DNA of 64,000 bases from Euphorbia lathyris (taxonomy: Eukaryota; Streptophyta; Magnoliopsida; Malpighiales; Euphorbiaceae), in contig NC_088910.1 of the NCBI RefSeq assembly GCF_963576675.1, positions 85,122,104-85,186,103 on the forward strand. Direction: 5' to 3'. A program made the translations under genes and the position numbers. Shown here piece after piece: positions 42,440 to 54,956 of this stretch (positions are counted from its first letter, which is position 1; every line of letters starts with the position of its first letter). A model generated the notes under the pieces. It ran no database searches, had not been told where the DNA came from, and was given only the letters and a program-made list of their open reading frames with translations.

Positions 42440-43410
42440 CCCTAATTTTTGCCTGAGCCGCCCTTTTCGGGTTTTCAACTCAACGGGATCTCTCCGATAT
42501 TCTCTATCTCTCCTTTTGCATGAACTGCCCCTGGGGGTTTTCAATTCATCTTTTCTATATCTCACTGATTTTCTCTATCTCTCCTTTTGCTTGGATCGCC
42601 TCTTTTGAGATTTTCAATCCAACCTTTTTGTTCAATTTTTCTTCTTTTTTTTTTCTTTCTTGATTGTGAATGAGACCAGATAGCACAGGGGGTTCATATC
42701 TACGGGCCATTTCTATGCTAATCATTTGACGATGAGTTCATGCCCGATGCCTTCATTAATGGAGAAGCTTCCGGAGTGAGATGGACGTTGATCTGATTGT
42801 AGGGTCGTGCCCCCGATTAAAGTTACCGTCTTGGTGTAGGTTAGAAGTTGATGCGGGCGTATGCCCCTGCCAACTCGAGGTGAGATTTCATGTGCGCCAA
42901 ACTAGGGATACTGCCGTTGGGAGTAGTTATGGAGGAGAGACGCTTCGGTCGAAGTTTGACCCTTGAGAGGACCACATAGGAGCAGAGGAACCAGACTTCA
43001 TGGAGCATGAGAGAGAGGAATAGTCTTTTTTTTTTAGTTTTTCTTTTTTTTATAGATTTTGGATCGGTTTATGGGTGTTGGGGTGATTTCAGTTGAGATG
43101 GGGTGTCTATTGATGCGGGTGTTTTCATTACAAATGCAACCGTCTAGCTTAAATAAAGCACCTGGCAAAGATACATTGAATTGTTTACTGCTCAGTTTAT
43201 TAACCACTGTCACCAAAGCATGCCCTTTTGGGTTTTCACACTTCAGTTATTTTAACTCTCTCCTTTTACCCCGGAATTTTCAAATAAGCGCCCCGTGGGG
43301 TTTTCACTTATTAGGGTGTCCCTTATTGTTGCATAGGCCGTCCTTTGCGGATTTTCAACCTATCGGGATTTTCTTTCTTTTTTTTTTAATTTTCATGAGA
43401 AGGATTCCTC
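42440..43410 (-). repeat. Region of recurring TTGAAAACCC-type motifs (element A 3' region)
   Basis: Seven scattered copies of gggttttcaa-like words, each near a G/C box (ccgccctttt, cgccccgtgggg). The part at 43,200-43,400 corresponds in reverse complement to the segment just after integrase in element B (55,630-55,740), which places it at the pol/3'-UTR boundary of the family. No pol precedes it here. Confidence 0.65.
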
Positions 43411-43430
43411 GGTTCCCTTGAGATTGATTA

Positions 43431-44270
43431 AAGTTCTGAACTTTGTCGCCGCCTTCGGCTTCACTTGACTACGCATTTGATCTTTCTTCGTTACAGTGAG
43501 CTTTTCTCGTACATTTTATTACACATTTGTTGGACAATGTCAACCGCTCTTGCCACCTTGACGCCTCTTGGCTGGTCACGTCAGCTTTTGATTTATTTTC
43601 TTTGACTTGACTTTGCCCCTGGGCCTTTTTAGCATCATTTTTTTTCTTTTTTCTTCTTCCCTTGTTTAACTTTGAGTCATCATAGGTCTAAACCCTTTCG
43701 TTGATCCTGGAACAAAATACTTTATCGCTGATAGGTTAGTTGCCCCCGCCTCGTTCTGAATGGCGCACTCCTGTACTTGTGTCCCCCTTTGGGGGGGGGA
43801 GAAATCTTTGTCGGTGCCTCAGTGCAAGTATGGTTCTGAGGGCTCGTTGAGTCTTCTTTTTTGTACAAGCCGGTGAGGACCCCTCATTTGATGGGTCTAT
43901 GCCCGACTTATCATTGTAGAGCCAGGGAATCGTTTCTCATGATTTTTTTTGTTTTTTTTTACTTTTTTTTTTACTCTCTTAATTTACTCTCTTCAGTGGT
44001 TAAGTACTGAGCAATAAGTATATTCTAGAGCTTACGTCCGTGCAACGATAGAATCAGGAATATCTTTATTGAGTGAATATCAAATGTAAGTACGTATATT
44101 TGGGATAAAATTTGCGGAAACGGAATTTCATTGAATTCAAAAGGAGGTTAATAACATCTTGTGGAATAGAAGATAAAATAAAAGACAAGGATAAAGACTA
44201 CAAGTGCAATCCTCTCTCTCATGCTACTTCAGGAAGCTTCAAGTTCTCCCGCTTCATAAGTGTCCTCAAT
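43431..44270. other. Non-coding stretch of element A between gag and the 3' motifs
   Basis: No RT, RNase H or integrase motif was found on either strand. This marks the place where pol is expected and missing. Confidence 0.55.
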
Positions 44271-45038
44271 CTAGAGAACTTCTTCTTTCGCATATCCTGA
44301 TCCGTGGTAGATCTCACCGTTCAAGGAACAAGTCGAAGACTTCATCCGCTGAGAAGGATCTGGATCACTTATCTTTCCAGCTTCGATGAGATCTTGAATT
44401 TCATGCTTCAACCTCATACAAGTACTTGTTTCGTGACCATATCTCTGGTGGAAGTGGCAGTAGCCCCTGCGTTTGGCTAACTCAGTGGTTGGACCTCCCA
44501 TGGCTGGTAGGGGATGAAGTATATCATGCATTTGTAGACCCTCCAACACTTCTAATAAGGGTTGAGTGAAAGTGGAGAACTCCCTTCCCTCCCCTCTATA
44601 CTGAACAGGTGATGGAGAGCGAACAACCCTAGCAATCTCATGTCTCCGATGGTGTGGAGCTTGATGTGAAACATGGTGTGAGACTACACTTGGCGGAGGG
44701 AATGTTTGTGGGGTAGATTGTGATGCAAACTGGAACATAGGTTTCTCTACCGTAGCTTTCGGGATTTTCGCAACCAGCGACTCACTCAGGACCTCCCGGA
44801 CCAACCTTTTCAGCTCTATATTGAATTCATCTGAAGCAAGGACATCGGGAAGAACTCGCTCGATTTCTGCTCTGAGATTGAAATCTCCTATCGTCCCCTG
44901 GGAGCTTTCAACCCCATCATTCCTAGCAACCTCCGTATCATTAAGAGCATGTTTGAACTCATCAGAAAAGATTTATTTGGCTAAAGCCCCTTGCATACGG
45001 CTCTCAAGATTGTGGTTTGAATTGCTGGACTGGGCCAT
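44271..45038 (-). pseudogene. gag remnant of element A (Tat/Ogre type)
   Basis: A frame of 255 codons from ATG 45,038 (MAQSSNSNHNLESR) with TAA at codon 22 (44,973-44,975). The C-terminal part carries YCHFHQRYGHETSTCMRLKH, the atypical zinc-binding end of Tat-lineage gag proteins (C-F H--GH-T--C--LK--I--LI). The bulk of a normal gag (capsid domain) is absent or unrecognisable, so this is a short derivative. Confidence 0.7.
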
Positions 45039-45359
45039 GAGTTGGGTTTCTAGTAAGGAAAGAGAAAGGATGGGTGAGTGGAGCTTTTTAGGCATTATGA
45101 ATTTTTGATGATGCGATGCACGTGTGATGCGAATGCTAGAGCTATCTACTTGTGCCTCCTATCGATGATGTATGATTTATGCATGATTCGTGGTGTGCGT
45201 TTTACAACACGATTTTGAATAGAGCTAAACTCCTTTTTTACTAGAGTTGTCGGCAGCGCTACGATCGTCTGTGCTAACTCACCCATTTGGGAGTGCGGAT
45301 GCCCGAAACCATTTCAACTATTATACACACATTAGTATGAACCCTACGAGTTTACTACG

Positions 45360-48300
45360 CAATGCTTTACAAGACGTACAATGTTGAATGACGCTCGACA
45401 CGACTGACGCTTGTGAGATTGAGACGACCCTCATGATAAGTAAAATTCCTTAGGACGCTAGGTAGATGAGAGTGTACCCCGATGATATCCGTGACGTGTA
45501 GATACATTCGAGGGGTAGCGACATGAGTGGGGGAATGACATACTTGGTACATCGGCATGACTCACGATCTAAAAAAAACAACATAAGCGACTATGCACGA
45601 GGTGTATGTGGGGGATTGTCGTATTTCAAAGATACAAGGCGTTACACGGGCTGATGTGATGCTCATGGTATGTTCGAGACTTAAACAGACCATGACGGAG
45701 ACATGCGGGGCACTTGTCCATAGTTTACTTGGTATCGATACTGATAGCAAGGAACCGCCTTTCTGGGAAACACAAGTTTCCTGAAACAAGCCGACATAGA
45801 GGGTGTGTCCTAAACTAGAAGCAAGCGGGACGAGACCACCACGTATGGAGCGTGGGTCAATGGTTAGTTTAAACCCAAGATACAAATACGTAGACATACC
45901 AATGGAACCTTGGCGTGCTATGCAGAAAGTTGTAACACACGGGGTGTGCCCCAAACATGTTAAGGCATAAGGAAGACGCGAGTGACATACGTGATGTGCG
46001 CCAATTGTCAGCTTCTCTCAGAAAGCAACTATTACAATGATGGGTATTATTTAACGGGACAATGAACACGGAATACCTGATACTCGAGGTCCGACTAGGA
46101 TGCATATGTCAACATACGAGGTATGTGCCAATTGTTAACTCCTACTTGACTCACTAGTATGATGACAGAGTGGTTTGAAACATGGTGCATTTAGGAAGTA
46201 CGATGACGTACATGGTATGCCTTAGAGGTAGCCAAAAGATATGATGGGAGTCACACTCGATGTGCCCCCACGATTGACTTATACACAACTCACGAATGAT
46301 GTGATGACTTGATTTTGGGATTTCGACCGTCGCGGGGGAAATCCGACATGCTGGGTACGAGGCACGAATAGGGTACACATATGACACACGTATTATCTGA
46401 CCAACTTTGGGCATAGATGAAGCACAGAGATGACTCAAGAGGTACCTCCTACAACATTAGAGGTGTCAGCTAGACACGACACCGACACGCGGGGTGCAGT
46501 CTAAGGATTAACCCACGCTAGAGACACACATACCTCGATGAATTCGCGGACATCGGTGCGTCTGGTAGGACGAGAGGTGTCCTAAACCTATCGAGGTACT
46601 AACGAGATGGAAATGACGACTTACCTGGTATTCGTCAAAGGTCAATTTGTTTCATAGCGCAAACCCGACGATGGTATGTTTTATGAGAATCCCTAAAGAT
46701 CTTACGTGGATATTTATGACGTATTTGGTCCATCACTTATATTTGAGACACCAGCAATGACACACAGGGTAGACGTCGATAGTTCGACTGGAACCTATCA
46801 CTATGAACAATTTGAGGAGCAACGAAGGTGCAAACCAAGACCTTAGAGGTAAGTGCCAAACATTGAACTTAGACGCGGTACGAACAACTCGATACTACTG
46901 ATACGAGCGAGACCCAAATAGCGACACATAGGGCATATGTCTCAGACTTGTGAATAAGGCAATTCGGAGTTTGGGGGCGCATGGATAACGGTACCAATGA
47001 TATATGGGGAGCGTGTCGAGGATTTGACAATATAAACAAACCACTGTTTGAGGCGTACTCAAGACATGAGTGACGATTTACAGGGCATACGTCAAGAGTT
47101 TGATAGGAACCTCACGACATGAACGACTCAGCGTGTCAAGGTATGAGCGGGACGCTAGAGACGGCCCATAGGGTACGTGCCTAAGGGTATGATTTGGACT
47201 CGACGACATGAATCCCTCTATATGATAGGTACGTACCAAAAGTTCAACTCGAACTTGACGATACAAATGACTCGAAATTGGAGATGTAAGCGAGGTGCAC
47301 GTGATGACATATATGAACTTGCCCCAGATTCGACTTGAACTCAATGACATGAATGACTCAACATTTGACCTGCGAACAGGACGTACCAAACCGTGTATGG
47401 GGGTGTGTGCCATAAGCTTAACCCTGACTGGATGGTATAAACGACTCAGTCTTTGATATGTGAGTAAGGTGCGAGGGATGACACACGGAACGTGCGTCAA
47501 AGGTCGGTTCAGAATTGGATAGCCTAATGACATATTCGTGGGTTACAAATACTGCCGATGACAAGGCGACATGTGGGGCACATTTTGACAAGGCCCAACG
47601 TATGATTAAAGCGCAAGCGGTGATATACGGGATATGTGCCGAAAGCTGATACGCGTTCGAAGCACTAGTGTCACATGTGTTACGATATACGGTGACACAC
47701 CTGTTACGTCTTATATCGATTTGGCTGTTTTGAAGATGCGACGGGGTGTCTCAAGAAGACCAAGGATGCGCGGGTTACCCTAGTACAATGACATGTCGAC
47801 ATACAAGGTACGACCGATGGGGTGTGACGATGACCTACTAGCCAAGAGGTTAGTACAATAACGCATAGATTCATTAGATGTGACGAGGCGACATATAAGG
47901 CGCCAGTTAAAGCGCGGATGTGACTCCGTGACTTCGTGTGAAGCGTGCGTCAGAGGGTCAATGTGAACTTGGGGTCCGGACAGTGGGATGATGTAAATAT
48001 GAGGGGGCACTATGACGACCCACGTGGCGCACCTAAAGGTACAAATGGGAAGCGTGGACAACACACCAGTTAAGGGTTCGTTTTGGAGCTTCAGGGCATT
48101 GTCCATAACTCTGAAATACGGAGGTGCTACGTATGGACTACATCCCCAGATGCGAATGACGACAGGTAAACGAGATTCGTGTGAAACAGTTCACTCAAGC
48201 CTAAGGTTCCGATCTTACAACCATGTAACTTTGGAGTATAGGTGCACGGCGCGCCGACACACGGGGCATGTCTTAGCGTGCGAAGGTCATGATGGCAACC

Positions 48301-50110
48301 TACGAGGTGAGGGGCATGGATAATACAACAACGTAATTTGGAATCACCTGGGCATTGTGTATAACGTGGCGACATCCGTAGGTATGTCTTGAGATATGAA
48401 AGGGAGATGACGACGACCCGTGAGATTATGGTTCTATTTGAGATCAAGGTACCAGTCATAATCTTGAGATGTGTTGGCTAAGGCGTAGCGACATACATGG
48501 TATGTCTTGAGGCATAGGTAGGATGTGTATGAGACATGTGACGAATGGTTAATTCAAGTCTCGAGGGAACCGACGCCGTGATAATGTTTTTTTTGAACAA
48601 CTGATATGTTGTCGGTGACGTGGCGACACACCTAGTATGTCTTGAGTTGACCGTGCGGACAGTATACGGGACCTGCCCCCCGATGCGAATGTCAGGATAA
48701 GCGGGGTATGACCACCAAACAAGCCTAACCATGATAGAGGGATACGGGATACATCACGACATATGGGATATGTCTCCGGATGACGTAAACACCATGGTGA
48801 AGGCGCATGTGACATGTCACGATGCACCAGGTACACTCTCTAATGGTATGAACAGGATGATAAAGATATGTGCGGTGTATCCCCCACAAAGTATAACATG
48901 GCGAAGACATAGGGAATACCTTAGGGTATAAAGGTGCTCCCCTGGACTAATATATGAGACACATCATAACATGCGGGGTAGACCTTTTGATGGGCATGCG
49001 AGACATGGTAAAGACGCGCGAGTTACATTGAGATATATGGGGTATGTCTTCCGTAAGGCACCTAGCAAGGCGAGAACTCAAGTCATGATATACGGGGTAT
49101 GGCTCTAGACTAGCGTATCCGACATGGAAAACGCATATGTGACTTATCGCGATGTACGACTTTGACAATACCCGGATGTACGCGGTGCACGACGGCGCAT
49201 CGAGTACACGTCTTGACTAGCGTATAGCTGACATGATGGAGACGCATTGGACACTCCACGATATGGAAGATGGGACGGGGTAAGGACGTATGGGCTACGT
49301 CACAGCCCAAATGGTATGCCTTTCGTCTAACGTACATAACATGGTGAACAAGCACCTGATATGCCCTGACATATGGGGCATGCAACTCATGCCCCTTGCT
49401 TGGCGCAAGGAATGAGGCGAAGATGTACATGATGCGTTATGACACATATGGTACCCCTTCTGACCGGTGTGTAATGACGTGGTAGAGACACAAGGAATGG
49501 ATCATAATATACGAGGCACAACAGGGAAAGGACATGTGGTATATGTCATAGCATAACGGGTACGCCCCTTGATCGGTGTCTGAATGATTAATGGAAAATG
49601 CATGGGGGTGCGTTACGTCCTCAGGGGTACGACAAAGTAAAGATGCAAGGAATACGTCACCACATGACAGGTGGGAATCCTAACGGGTGGACGCGTGATG
49701 ACACGACACAACAAGGACATAGGGGATACGTCACGAGAGAACAGTACGCCTCTTGACAGGGTAAGGACATATTCGAGGTGTCGTGACATACGGGGTATGC
49801 CAAAACAAAGGCGTATGGGATACGCCATGACATAAGAGTTGTACCTTCTGACTAGTGCCTGGGATACAAGAGAAATGTACGAGGTAAGCTACCATACATA
49901 CAGTATGCTAAGGCGAAGATGGATAGGATACGTCACAACATAATGGACATGCCTCCTAGCTAGCATACAAACGACACGGTGAAGATGCACGAGACGTGCC
50001 AAGGACGCATAGGATGCGTCCCAACACCTAGGTATGACAAGGCAAAGACATATGGGATACGTCACGACATAACTAGTATGCCTCCAGAATGACACGCGAC
50101 GCTGGGGTCG
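45360..50110 (-). repeat. About 4.8-kb array of degenerate repeats in the leader of element A
   Basis: The whole stretch is built from variants of a core like gacatacggggtatgtgcc, in which CATAC-GGG-GTATG is an inverted repeat. The cores are separated by roughly 60-140 bp of weakly similar spacer (actagcgtatgaacgacatggtgaagacgcatg… gggatacgtcacgacat). The similarity is clearest at 48,480-50,100. Short open frames on the minus strand repeatedly encode YVVTYPIRL-like peptides, simply reflecting the repeat. No gene recognised. Confidence 0.65.
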
Positions 50111-50983
50111 ACTCTTTCTCACATTCCTAATAAATACGTCCTAAGTCTACGAAACCTAGAATGGTTGCACGCAATTTGGTTAGCATGCAGCGCTCTATAT
50201 GGTATGACTGCAATGATTCGTTAAGCATAGAATGCGTTATAACTTAAATCTGACTCGACTGATGTACAACAAGATATAAATCTATACAAACAAACTAGTT
50301 AGCGAAAATCATACATAACGCGTAATCAGATCGCAACAAGAGAAAGAAAATGATATCTAATGTTAGATATCAATCACAATTATCACATCATCTCTCTTCC
50401 ATCCTTATTCCTCCACACACTCGTTGGTCTAAGTCTCTTTCCTAGGATTTTGGTATGGGCTCACATCGTGGCCCAGAGGATGCGTGATGCCGTCGATTAT
50501 TGAGGAAAAAGTAAATCATCCATCAGACAATACAGTTCGTTTTGACGTATCAACATCTAGTGACTAAGATATCGACCAAATGGATTGTCCTTTCGAATAA
50601 CTCGTCTTTCGTTATTTCACGAGACGCATTAGTTCGGGTTTTGATTCCCTTTTGAGCGTATCTCAGATTTAGACGTGGTACGAGTTATTCTTCTGGTTCA
50701 ATCGTTCGTTATTGACAATGACTCGTTCCCTTTTATTCGCATGGGTTCGTGTCTCGATTATTGGATTACAACGGGATCTTTCTGGATCTATCGAGAGACG
50801 TAACCACGTGTTTATTTAGTGATGAAAGCACTTTTAAGGAACGGACTCATCGCGTAACATGTTTGTTTTTAGCGTTAAGAATCCGTTTGCTCGTTTTCGC
50901 TACGTGAAAAGACAGCGAGTCTTATTTGAGCGCATGGTAATCTTTCGGCTAGCAACAATTCTTTATTTCTTCCAATTTACGGG
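50111..50983. other. Leader sequence of element A up to the insertion of element B
   Basis: No gene or repeat recognised. Ends with acggg (50,979-50,983), the target duplication of element B. Confidence 0.5.
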
Positions 50984-53900
50984 TGTAGACACCGAGTCGG
51001 AGGACCTGTGATGAAAACCTGAAAACAAGACGGTTGAAGCGATTGATTCCGGAAGTTTTGAAAAATATATAAAGAATAATAAGCGTAGGAAAATTAGCGG
51101 CACGGCGTGGGTGCTTAGCGGCATCCGGCACGCGGACGACAATGGTCGAACGCCCGCTCGGCGGCGCGGGACGTGCGCTCGGCGTCCGTCGGACGCACCG
51201 CAAGTGGCACGCTCTCGACGTCCGAGCAATGCCCGGGTCCGGTGGCACGGGGCGCGCTCTCGTGGGCCGCTGAGCGCACGTGCCCGGTAGCGCGAGGCGC
51301 GCGTTCGGCGGCCGCGACGTGTGAGCGTCCGGCGGCGCGGGACGCGCGCTCGGCGGCCGCAGGGTGCGCACGCCCGATGGCTCGAGATACGCCCCGAGGG
51401 CCGTCGGGCGGGCGCCCAACCACGTCGGGCGAACGCCCGACGGAGGTTGGGCGCGGGCGCCCAACCTAGCGTTGGGCGCTCGCCCAACGATTGTTGGGCG
51501 ATCGCCCAACAAATGTTGGGCGGCCGCCCAACAAGGTTGGGCGGTAGCCCAACACTAGGTTGGACGGCCGCCCAACCCCAATGGGCGACGCCCAATTTCT
51601 TTTGGGCGTCGCCCATTGGTCCGGGGACCCGTTTGCCTATAAAAGGCACGGATCCCCATGCAAAAAAGAAAAAAAAGAGGGGGAGGAAGGGAGAGCTTCT
51701 CACACTATAATATTTTTTCTAGAGAGAAGAAGTTGATTTTTTTAGGAGAAAACATTTTTTTCCCTAAAAATTGAAAATCTCCAAATTCCCTAAGTTCAAT
51801 TTTTACTAAATTTTTCATAAAAAACGGAAGCCCGCGGTTCGTGGAATCAATCGGCTTCGACTGTCAGATACCGAATTCAAGGTATTATCCGAGGACTAGA
51901 CTCTTTATTTTATTTAATTTATTCTCTTCTCCTATTTTTTTTTTATATACTATAGTTTTTTATTCATTTAGTCATTTATTTATTTTGTCACATTTTATTT
52001 AATTAGCGTATTTATTTAATTTTCGTTTCGTGTTGAATAAAATTCGGTTTTGTTTTAAAATAAAAAACCTCGTTTTGATATCCCAATACGAACTGTGATC
52101 CGATAAAAGGTAGTTCGGGTATCAAAAATGTTGTAATTATAACATTTTAATTTAAAAGAAATTTCCAAATAATGTTTTAAAATAAAAACGTCGTTTTAGG
52201 AACTTCCGTTTTCGACTATGATCCATTTTTGGTAGTTCGAAAATCCAAAACGATTGAATTAGATTTAATTTAAAGCTGTTGAATAAATCTGGAAACATTT
52301 AGGAGTGCTGCTGTAATTTACCAATTCTGTCACTAAATGCTGTTTACCAACGGATTTTCCGTCGGTAAATCTGCCAAAATGTAAAAAAATGTCATTTCAG
52401 TCCCTTTTTCTTAACTTTTAAGCTTTTGATCCTTAGTATATACATGTATAATTACGTAATATATGTTTTTTAAATTATTTTAGAACTTTAGCATATATAT
52501 TTATTTTAGAATATTTGTATATCATTTTTATTCTATTTTACAATATGAGTATAAGTATATATGTATGTATTTCCTTTTTATTGATTTAGGCTATGTTTTG
52601 AATATTAATTAGTTGATATTTTGAGAAATAATGGATAAATATTAGTATGTGTCATTTTTTATATTTAAAACTATATTAGTTATGTATATATATATATATA
52701 GTTTTGGGATATTTGGGTTATCTTGATTATTGAATGAAATTATTTTTGGGTAAATGTTATTTTCTTAGTTATAGGATTTACTTACTATTTTCACATTTTC
52801 AAAGTATAGATATATTGTACCTATTATTTTTATATACATATAGTTCCTTTTGTATTAACTTTTATTTTCATATTCTATTTTTGATTTAAATATATATATA
52901 TATATATGTTAGAATTGCTTTCTTTATTCTTTTGGGCTTAATCATGGGTCCATGTTTCAAGTGGACTTTGTTTGAGTATGGATGGTGGTTTAAATGGGTT
53001 TATTATGGTAATTATAATTAGTAAAGAGTCCATTAAATAAGTGGGGAAAATAAATCACAAAAAGAGAGTTTTCAATTGAATTATTTAAACTAATGAGTTT
53101 TTAGATTTCTAATGTAAATAAATAGAGTCATTCTTGTTAATATTTCAAATCGTTTCTCAAAACACCACGTTTTAAAACCTTAATCCATTCCAAAGGCGGA
53201 TTAAATGATCATTGTAATTAAAATCGTTTTCTTTGTGAATAATAGAGTTTTGAATCATTTTCTCAAAGAATTTGTACAAAATAAAATTGACTTGTATGTT
53301 TAAACCATGTTTTCTCATTAAAAGGTTTTTATCTCAAACGTTTTCAAATACTCGAGTCGTTCCAACGGCGATTCGGGTAAATTTCATCAAACGGGGTTTT
53401 AAAACGCACCTAAATCGTTCCAACGGCGATTAAGGTACGAACCATGTAAATGAACTCGTTTTGGGGGAAATAAGTTAATGTAGAATGAACACACAACATC
53501 ACATTTAATACGGGTGTAAATAAATCACTTCTTTCTTCCCCCTCTCTGTGTATGTATAAACATAAATAGGTGATTCTTTACTGATGTGGCTTTTCAATAA
53601 TATATGCTCAAAACGGTTTCTAAAAAGAGAAAGAAAAGGGTTTCAAATGAATTTTAAACTTAAAGAAGTATACGATTAGTCTGTTATCGCCTAACATGCT
53701 GAGTAGGAGGCCGGTGGTTCATAACCGGGCGATGTCGGGGTGCCTAGTAGCCTTTCTCCGGAAAGGAGCTAGCCTTCTCGTCTCGTACCTAAGTTTTCCG
53801 AACCCACACCGGTCTCCCGCAAGGGATCGGTGTTCATTTTCCCATTCGTGGGTGGCGACTCTTCCATATCTCCGAGCTCTGGTCCTGCCGAGCAGCTTGA

Positions 53901-54004
53901 TTCCACGATTGGTTGCTTTCGGCGCCAATCACCGCTTACGTCGCCATGAGGTTGTCCACCCCCCGGTCCGCCCGGGAGATTAGGCCGCGGCACCTCGTCT
54001 AACA
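50984..54004 (+). repeat. 5' LTR of element B
   Basis: 3,021 bp, TGTAGACACCGAG…CTCGTCTAACA. U3 begins with a CpG-rich block (51,100-51,620). TATA box CTATAAAAGG at 51,638-51,647. The transcribed part is very AT-rich, with a GC-richer conserved end (53,670-54,004). The motif tcgttccaacggcgatt occurs at 53,357 and 53,415, with a degenerate third copy near 53,195. Confidence 0.93.
51411..51620. repeat. Array of GC-rich palindromes in U3, 5' LTR of element B
   Basis: About nine adjacent palindromes of the form GTTGGGCG-NN-CGCCCAAC spaced about 22 bp apart: for example 51,471-51,488 (centre ct), 51,493-51,510 (at), 51,515-51,532 (gc), 51,536-51,553 (imperfect), 51,559-51,576. The last units, aatgggcgacgcccaatt and tttgggcgtcgcccatt, lie just upstream of the TATA box. 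Confidence 0.9.
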
Positions 54005-54006
54005 AG

Positions 54007-54024
54007 TGGCGACTCTACTAGGGA
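54007..54024 (+). other. Primer-binding site of element B
   Basis: TGGCGACTCTACTAGGGA starts 2 bases after the LTR end. It resembles the tRNA-Arg-type primer site I associate with Ogre/Tat elements, with mismatches. Confidence 0.65.
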
Positions 54025-54954
54025 AGCGAGAAATTTGATTCCGGAAGGCGTGTATTAAGCCCTTCACGGGGACAGATCGTTTTACTTCTTTTCGTATGCA
54101 TTCATATGCATTATTGCAAACCCTTTGGGTAATTTCCGCGAAACCTCTAGCGAGAGTCCATTCGTCGCTCGAAAGAGGCTAGCGTAAGTTCCCCCTTACA
54201 GTAAGGCGCCAGAGGGTCCCCATCCATTCGTTAGGGGCGAATCTGTGCCGTCCTGTGAGGTCCCGCGGTCAGCCGTGTCAGCATATAGTAGCCTTAGAAG
54301 TTTCCATAGGATTACCCGTTACTATTTTTGATGTGATAAATGAATCAGTTCGTGTTTTCAAACCGCCATGATACGTATCTAATCCTAAAGTATGTAAAGA
54401 AAATGGGACGATGTGTTAATATATACTTATGAATCGACATACTAATTACCCTAAAAAAACATCGAAACGATTTGAACTAAAGACGACTTAGTCATCTCAT
54501 ATGAATGAACATGTGCGACCCGCCTTGTCCCTTTCGGTGTCCCGACGAAGGCACATGTTCAGGAAATGCGTTATGACGTAAGCACGTATTAGTATGAATC
54601 GGTTTGGTATTAAGGATAATTACATCTCGATACAAAAGACTATATTAACAGTAGCCGTTATTCACATTCTTTAAATAAATTGGGATAAAACGAGATCAAG
54701 ACGAAACGAAAACGAAGAACATTTCTGTCCTGAACGACCCTGTCATAACGTGAAAAGTTTCGCACAAGTAGCCCGTCCCTTCCGAATGAAAGACGAGCTT
54801 TTACGTTATGCCTCGTGTCGTTCTTAAGAGAAATGGATGTGTCCGTAAAGGTGACTAAGAAAACAAAAGAAAAGAAAAATAACCTAAACGACCCAAAATC
54901 ATTCCGAGACTACGATATATATCAATCCCGAGGGTAGTTAAAGAAAATAAACCA
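54025..54954. other. 5' leader of element B
   Basis: Non-coding. The part at 54,430-54,954 is the inverted counterpart of 63,480-64,000 in element A. Homology ends abruptly at about 54,954, where element B jumps into integrase. Confidence 0.75.
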
Positions 54955-54956
54955 AT

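Larger units (their letters stand above)
37919..50983 (-). mobile_element. Ogre/Tat-like Ty3/gypsy element A, 3' portion (non-autonomous)
   Basis: On the minus strand: 3' LTR 41,027-37,919, polypurine tract, tandem repeats, gag remnant, and a very long leader containing a degenerate repeat array. No protease, RT or integrase was recognised between gag (ends 44,271) and the 3' tandem repeats. It inserted into gag of copia element 2. It is itself split at 50,983 by element B (TSD acggg) and resumes at 63,204. Its 5' LTR lies beyond the window, probably only a few hundred bp away judging from the leader homology with B. Confidence 0.8.

Noticed and set aside
45360..50122. Many frames of 60-150 codons on the minus strand with YVVTYPIRL-like peptides
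   Set aside because: The peptides repeat because the DNA repeats. No frame is conserved over more than one or two units, so they were treated as by-products of the degenerate array.
50963..51710. Long overlapping open frames on both strands (Arg/Pro/Ala-rich) in the LTR U3, repeated at 60,166-60,937
   Set aside because: They arise from the GC-rich, stop-poor palindrome/CpG block of the LTR. All three frames on both strands are open and no domain is visible.
53719..54005. Open frames on both strands in the conserved LTR end (also 62,918-63,204 and 37,823-38,206)
   Set aside because: They lie in the conserved U5 block of three LTR copies, and the frames are not needed to explain conservation of a non-coding LTR end.
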